9,776 bases of DNA from Candidatus Subteraquimicrobium carltonvillense (GTDB lineage Bacteria; Actinomycetota; Aquicultoria; Subteraquimicrobiales; Subteraquimicrobiaceae), in NCBI GenBank assembly GCA_002339355.1, contig DDKQ01000062.1, forward strand, positions 1-9,776, given 5' to 3'. Within the stretch, counting starts at the first letter, position 1; the number at the start of each line of letters is the position of its first letter. A program made the position numbers and the translations under genes. The notes below the pieces were generated by a model. It made no database searches and was not told where the DNA came from. It saw only the letters and a program-made list of their open reading frames with translations. Of this stretch, positions 7,449-9,776 are shown one piece after another.

Positions 7449-8081
7449 TTACTCCCAATAGTCGTTATGGTCTATGTCCCCATCCTCTCGCCAGTCTATG
7501 ATATGCATGCATTCATGCTGAATTATATCAGAAAGTGAAGCACGGTGGTTTGGATCGACCCAAATCTCTCCCCTTTTATACCAGCAACATCCCTGCCAAC
7601 CATTGGGGCAGGGTCGGATGTGCACCGTCGAACCTTGCAAAATGGGATATTTTGCGATTAACGAAGCAAGAATGCGATTCGCTTGAGCCTGTTTCATTGC
7701 GATGGGATCGGTGACTGTACTTTGAACTGTTCGCGCACTTGCCTTTTGTCCCGAAGCTTTGGGCCCCGTCTTCCCGATAATTTTGCTCGAAGTTTTGGTA
7801 ATTTCCCGCTCTTTCGCTTCTTCCGCCGTTCGTGCCTCTTCTGCCCTTCGGGCCTCTTCAGCTTTTCTCGCCAGATATCTCTCCACCGCCAATTCCATAT
7901 CGGTTTTATAGTTTCTTTCCCTGGGAGGCTCGAAGAATGAATTTACGAGCGGATTTTGGGATGGAGAGTCGAATTTTGATTCCAGATGCTGCCTGGGGTT
8001 GGCCAGGGCAAGACTCATCCCGGTTAAAAGAACAAGTGTTAAGAACAAGGTGAACGGTCTACTCTTTCTCAGTTTCCCCAT
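7449..8081 (-). CDS. Secreted HExxH zinc metallopeptidase-like protein
   Basis: Starting at the ATG at 8081 gives 210 residues. An in-frame ATG at 8153 would add 24 residues, but only the internal start has an AGGTG ribosome site (five-base gap) and puts a proper signal peptide at the N-terminus: MGKLRKSRP, a hydrophobic core, and ALA-N as the likely cleavage site (A27/N28). Residues ~63-96 form a charged helix with three 6-residue repeats (AEEARR, AEEART, AEEAKE), probably coiled coil, then a basic Ser/Thr-rich linker. The C-terminal ~60 residues hold CPNGWQGCCW (C158, C165, C166), YKRGEIWVDPNH, and the zinc motif HECMHIIDW (H189, E190, H193, with D196 or the C-terminal H205 as possible third ligand). 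The domain ends only ~17 residues after HExxH, which is compact. I cannot assign a named family. It converges on pknB and may act in the envelope. Confidence 0.7.
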   Translation of the reverse strand: MGKLRKSRPFTLFLTLVLLTGMSLALANPRQHLESKFDSPSQNPLVNSFFEPPRERNYKTDMELAVERYLARKAEEARRAEEARTAEEAKEREITKTSSKIIGKTGPKASGQKASARTVQSTVTDPIAMKQAQANRILASLIAKYPILQGSTVHIRPCPNGWQGCCWYKRGEIWVDPNHRASLSDIIQHECMHIIDWREDGDIDHNDYWE

Positions 8082-8247
8082 TTTTGCACCTGGGGGGCGA
8101 AAAATCGTCCCCTTCAATTTCATCGACAGATGGGGCAAAAGCTTTAGGGGCATATGGGGTCAGTGCCCAAAATTTTGGAGCGGATTGGAAAGGCCAAATG
8201 ATTTATAATGAAGAGGGCATAAAAGCTAGCTTTCAGAGGTGATTGGA
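8082..8247. promoter_or_regulatory. Divergent promoter region
   Basis: This stretch separates the minus-strand metallopeptidase from the plus-strand MBL gene. It contains a perfect 12-bp palindrome CCAAAATTTTGG (8167-8178), a small inverted repeat TTGG-N5-CCAA (8185-8197), and a consensus -10 TATAAT (8204-8209) for the right-hand gene with no good -35 at the usual spacing. I do not see a convincing promoter for the minus strand. The reading frame upstream of the 8081 ATG is open to 8153, so the leader is formally codable but probably untranslated. Confidence 0.4.
8204..8209 (+). promoter_or_regulatory. -10 box of the MBL-fold gene
   Basis: A perfect TATAAT lies about 40 bases before the start codon, implying a leader of roughly 30 nt. 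The expected -35 position (~8181-8187) reads CGGATTG, a weak match. The palindrome at 8167-8178 lies just upstream of it, suggesting activator-dependent or regulated use. Confidence 0.5.
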
Positions 8248-8250
8248 GTG
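8235..8250 (+). promoter_or_regulatory. Strong ribosome binding site choosing GTG at 8248
   Basis: AGAGGTGAT (8235-8243) is nearly the full anti-Shine-Dalgarno complement. It overlaps the upstream in-frame GTG at 8239, which therefore cannot be served by it, and sits at correct spacing for the GTG at 8248. The protein then begins MTILKFYGGIGEVGG, which matches the usual start of the family's first beta-strand. Confidence 0.75.
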
Positions 8251-9603
8251 ACCATCCTCAAATTCTATGGTGGAATTGGCGAGGTCGGGGGAAATAAAAT
8301 TTTGCTCAAGGATCAAGACACGGAGATATTATTAGACTTCGGAAAGAATTTTGAACGGGAAAGGCAGTATTATGATGCACCTTACCTGGAGCCCAGGGAG
8401 GAAAGGCACCTTTTAGCCCTGGGAATTTTGCCACCCATCGAAGGTCTGTATAAGAAAGGTGAAGGATTGAGGGATACCGCAGGGATTCTCCTCTCCCACC
8501 CCCACATCGACCACATGGACTACATCCGATACATAAAAGACGAGATTCCCATTTATTGCGGAGAGACCACGAAGACCATCATCGTGACCAGAGAGTTCAC
8601 TGGTCGGACGTCGTCAAGTGATTATTACATCGCCAATCTCACTGCGCAACGAGGAGAGAAGATTTTCAAGGATTTTAGGACCTTCAGAACGGGCGACGTC
8701 GTAAAAATAGGCTCCATCGAGATCGAACCGATTCACGTCGATCACTCCGTGCCGGGAGCCTATGGCTTCATAATCCGAACCAGTGGAGGCACCATCGTGT
8801 ACACCGGTGATTTTCGACTTCACGGCACGGAGGCTGATATGAGCTTCCAGTTCATAGAAAAAGCGAAGGCTTCAAAACCCGATGCCTTGATCATCGAAGG
8901 GACCAATGTGGGTGAGGGGAAAGTTTCCTCTGAACAAGAAGTAAGGGATAAAACCATGGAAATCATAGTCCAGACGAAGGCCCTGGTCATAGCGAGCTTT
9001 TCTCCCGTGGACATCGATAGATTGAGAACCTTTTACGAGGTTGCAAAGGCAAATAGGAGAAAACTCGCCCTGTCCACGAAACAGGCATATCTCATCGAAG
9101 CCCTGGAAGAAGATAAGGGCTTATCCATCTTCAATTTAAGCGATCCGAATATCCTCATCTTCGCCAGACAGAAAAGGAAGCCGCAAACCTGGGAGAAAAG
9201 ACTCCTGGAATCCTACCCAAACGTTGTTGAAAGTGCGGCTTTAAGCCAAGCTCAGGATGAAATAATCCTCTCGGCGACCTTTTACGATATGAATGAGATG
9301 TGCGACATCCGGCCAGAGGCGGGAACCGTTTTTATCCTCTCTCAGAGTGAACCCTTCAATGAGGAAATGGAGATCGATTTCAAAAAGCTCTTGAATTGGA
9401 TGGAATACTACGGAATCCCCTTGTACAACATCCATGCTTCAGGGCACGCTGCACCTCTCGAGCTCAAGGAGACGATATCCCAAATAGCTCCGAAGAAGGT
9501 CTATCTCATCCACACCGAAAGACCGAAGCTTTATCAGCAGTTCATAAGGGATCTGAACATTAAGACCTTATGCCCCGAACCCGCCCAAGAATACCAAATT
9601 TAA
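8248..9603 (+). CDS. Beta-CASP metallo-beta-lactamase-fold hydrolase, RNase J-like
   Basis: A 451-residue protein with a two-zinc MBL core and an inserted beta-CASP domain, the architecture of RNase J and related nucleases. Visible motifs: FYGGIGEVGGNKILL at the N-terminus, LLSHPHIDHMD (H84, H86, D88, H89), PIHVDHSVPGAYG (H163/H166), VYTGDFRLHG (D188), IIEGTN (beta-CASP motif A acidic residue E217), HASGHA (H396/H400, motif B) and YLIHTE (H422, motif C). All metal-binding positions appear present, so it should be active. It is about 100 residues shorter than RNase J1/J2 and lacks their C-terminal domain. It also carries an insertion before the HxHxDH motif (APYLEPREERHLLALGILPP). An RNA 5'-3' exonuclease or endonuclease role is the best guess, but a DNA or small-molecule substrate is not excluded. 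It is a single-gene unit here. Confidence 0.85.
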   Translation: MTILKFYGGIGEVGGNKILLKDQDTEILLDFGKNFERERQYYDAPYLEPREERHLLALGILPPIEGLYKKGEGLRDTAGILLSHPHIDHMDYIRYIKDEIPIYCGETTKTIIVTREFTGRTSSSDYYIANLTAQRGEKIFKDFRTFRTGDVVKIGSIEIEPIHVDHSVPGAYGFIIRTSGGTIVYTGDFRLHGTEADMSFQFIEKAKASKPDALIIEGTNVGEGKVSSEQEVRDKTMEIIVQTKALVIASFSPVDIDRLRTFYEVAKANRRKLALSTKQAYLIEALEEDKGLSIFNLSDPNILIFARQKRKPQTWEKRLLESYPNVVESAALSQAQDEIILSATFYDMNEMCDIRPEAGTVFILSQSEPFNEEMEIDFKKLLNWMEYYGIPLYNIHASGHAAPLELKETISQIAPKKVYLIHTERPKLYQQFIRDLNIKTLCPEPAQEYQI

Positions 9604-9660
9604 TCCCACCCGGAGCCACCCTGAGAGAAATAAATTTAAATCAGTAACAACTACCTTGCA

Positions 9661-9688
9661 ATTCTCAAATTCTTAAGAATTCGAGAAT
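9661..9688. repeat. 28-bp near-perfect palindrome, no spacer
   Basis: The 14-base arms ATTCTCAAATTCTT and AAGAATTCGAGAAT pair at 13 of 14 positions; the only mismatch is A9667/C9682. GCA on the left (9658-9660) and TGC on the right (9690-9692) can extend the pairing past a one-base bulge. It is not followed by a T-run on either strand, so a simple intrinsic terminator is unlikely. It could be a dimeric-protein operator, a strong RNA hairpin at the 3' end of the MBL-fold transcript, or a small repeat element. Confidence 0.75.
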
Positions 9689-9720
9689 ATGCTGATAATG
9701 GCGATACTGAGCAATGGCAT

Positions 9721-9749
9721 AAAAAAAGAGCCCAGAATTATCTCTGAGC
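9721..9749 (-). terminator. Intrinsic terminator behind the right-edge tRNA-like gene
   Basis: Read on the minus strand, GCTCAGA (9749-9743), loop GATAAT and TCTGGGC (9736-9730) form a seven-pair stem with one G-U pair, followed by TC and seven Ts (9727-9721). This is a standard rho-independent terminator. It faces transcription entering from the right edge, which suits the tRNA-like gene ending at 9762. Confidence 0.75.
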
Positions 9750-9761
9750 CCTTAAGCCTTG

Positions 9762-9776
9762 TGGAGATGGCGGGAC
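9762..9776 (-). tRNA. 3' end of a tRNA-like gene (tRNA-Ala or tmRNA), cut by the window edge
   Basis: The minus strand reads GT-CCCGC-CATCTCC-A: the end of a T-loop, the 3' half of the T-stem with the conserved C61, a seven-base acceptor strand and discriminator A73. The U at position 70 would face G3 if the other strand is GGGGATG, giving the G3-U70 pair that marks tRNA-Ala and tmRNA. After A73 the genome reads CAA, so a full CCA tail is not encoded. Only 15 nt are visible; the intrinsic terminator 13 bases downstream supports a real RNA gene. Which of the two RNAs it is cannot be decided here. Confidence 0.5.

Larger units (their letters stand above)
9604..9776. other. Intergenic region at the right edge
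   Basis: There is no protein gene here. From left to right it holds an unstructured AT-rich stretch, a 28-bp near-palindrome, a minus-strand terminator and the 3' tip of a tRNA-like gene. I see no T-tailed hairpin on the plus strand to end the MBL-fold transcript. Confidence 0.6.

Noticed and set aside
8082..8153. Longer N-terminus for the metallopeptidase from the ATG at 8153
   Set aside because: It would bury the signal peptide behind 24 extra residues and has no ribosome binding site, while the ATG at 8081 has AGGTG at good spacing.
7683..8208. Plus-strand open frames opposite the metallopeptidase
   Set aside because: They are antisense to a gene with a signal peptide and a zinc motif, and their translations show composition bias from the complementary codons only.
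9762..9776. 5' start of a plus-strand tRNA-Leu (GGAGATGGCGG resembles its first bases)
   Set aside because: Position 14 would be G rather than the near-invariant A, and a minus-strand terminator sits right where a 3' tRNA end would need it, so the minus-strand reading is better.

Overview
The window looks like chromosomal DNA from an uncultured bacterium with a Gram-positive-type wall programme, most likely a deep-branching Actinobacteriota lineage. The main reason is the cluster rodA (SEDS glycosyltransferase), pbpA (class B penicillin-binding protein) and pknB (PASTA Ser/Thr kinase), which recalls the actinobacterial rodA-pbpA-pknA-pknB locus. No pstP, FHA-domain gene or pknA lies within the window. 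The taxonomic placement is an inference from gene order and protein character, not a measurement.

Layout. Positions 2-634 hold the 3' part of a GTPase-like gene with a DUF697 tail. It overlaps by 4 bp a TIGR03960-type radical SAM gene (631-2544). That gene overlaps rodA (2511-3790) by 34 bp, and rodA overlaps pbpA (3783-5243) by 8 bp, so these four + strand genes look like one operon. As sequenced, rodA is broken by two +1 shifts, at about 3159 and 3505. Each sits beside a TTT or GGG run, and the protein reads perfectly if both are corrected. The 5244-5639 gap holds a weak terminator, an AT-rich imperfect inverted repeat and a sigma-70-like promoter for pknB (5640-7448), which has four PASTA repeats.

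A secreted HExxH metallopeptidase-like gene (minus strand, 7449-8081) converges on pknB with no base between the two stop codons. A divergent promoter region with a perfect 12-bp palindrome leads to a beta-CASP metallo-beta-lactamase (RNase J-like) gene on the + strand (8248-9603). The right end holds a 28-bp near-perfect palindrome, a minus-strand intrinsic terminator, and the last 15 nt of a tRNA-like gene (tRNA-Ala or tmRNA) cut by the window edge.

How the parts work together: RodA polymerises lipid II into glycan, PbpA cross-links it, and PknB senses muropeptides or lipid II through PASTA repeats and phosphorylates wall and division proteins. The secreted metallopeptidase could act in the same envelope compartment, but that is only positional inference. 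The radical SAM, DUF697 and RNase J-like genes have no evident link to the wall. I found no phage, IS transposase, CRISPR array or defence system. The items most worth a second look are the paired rodA frameshifts, the small unclassified metallopeptidase, and the repeat and palindromic DNA between genes.
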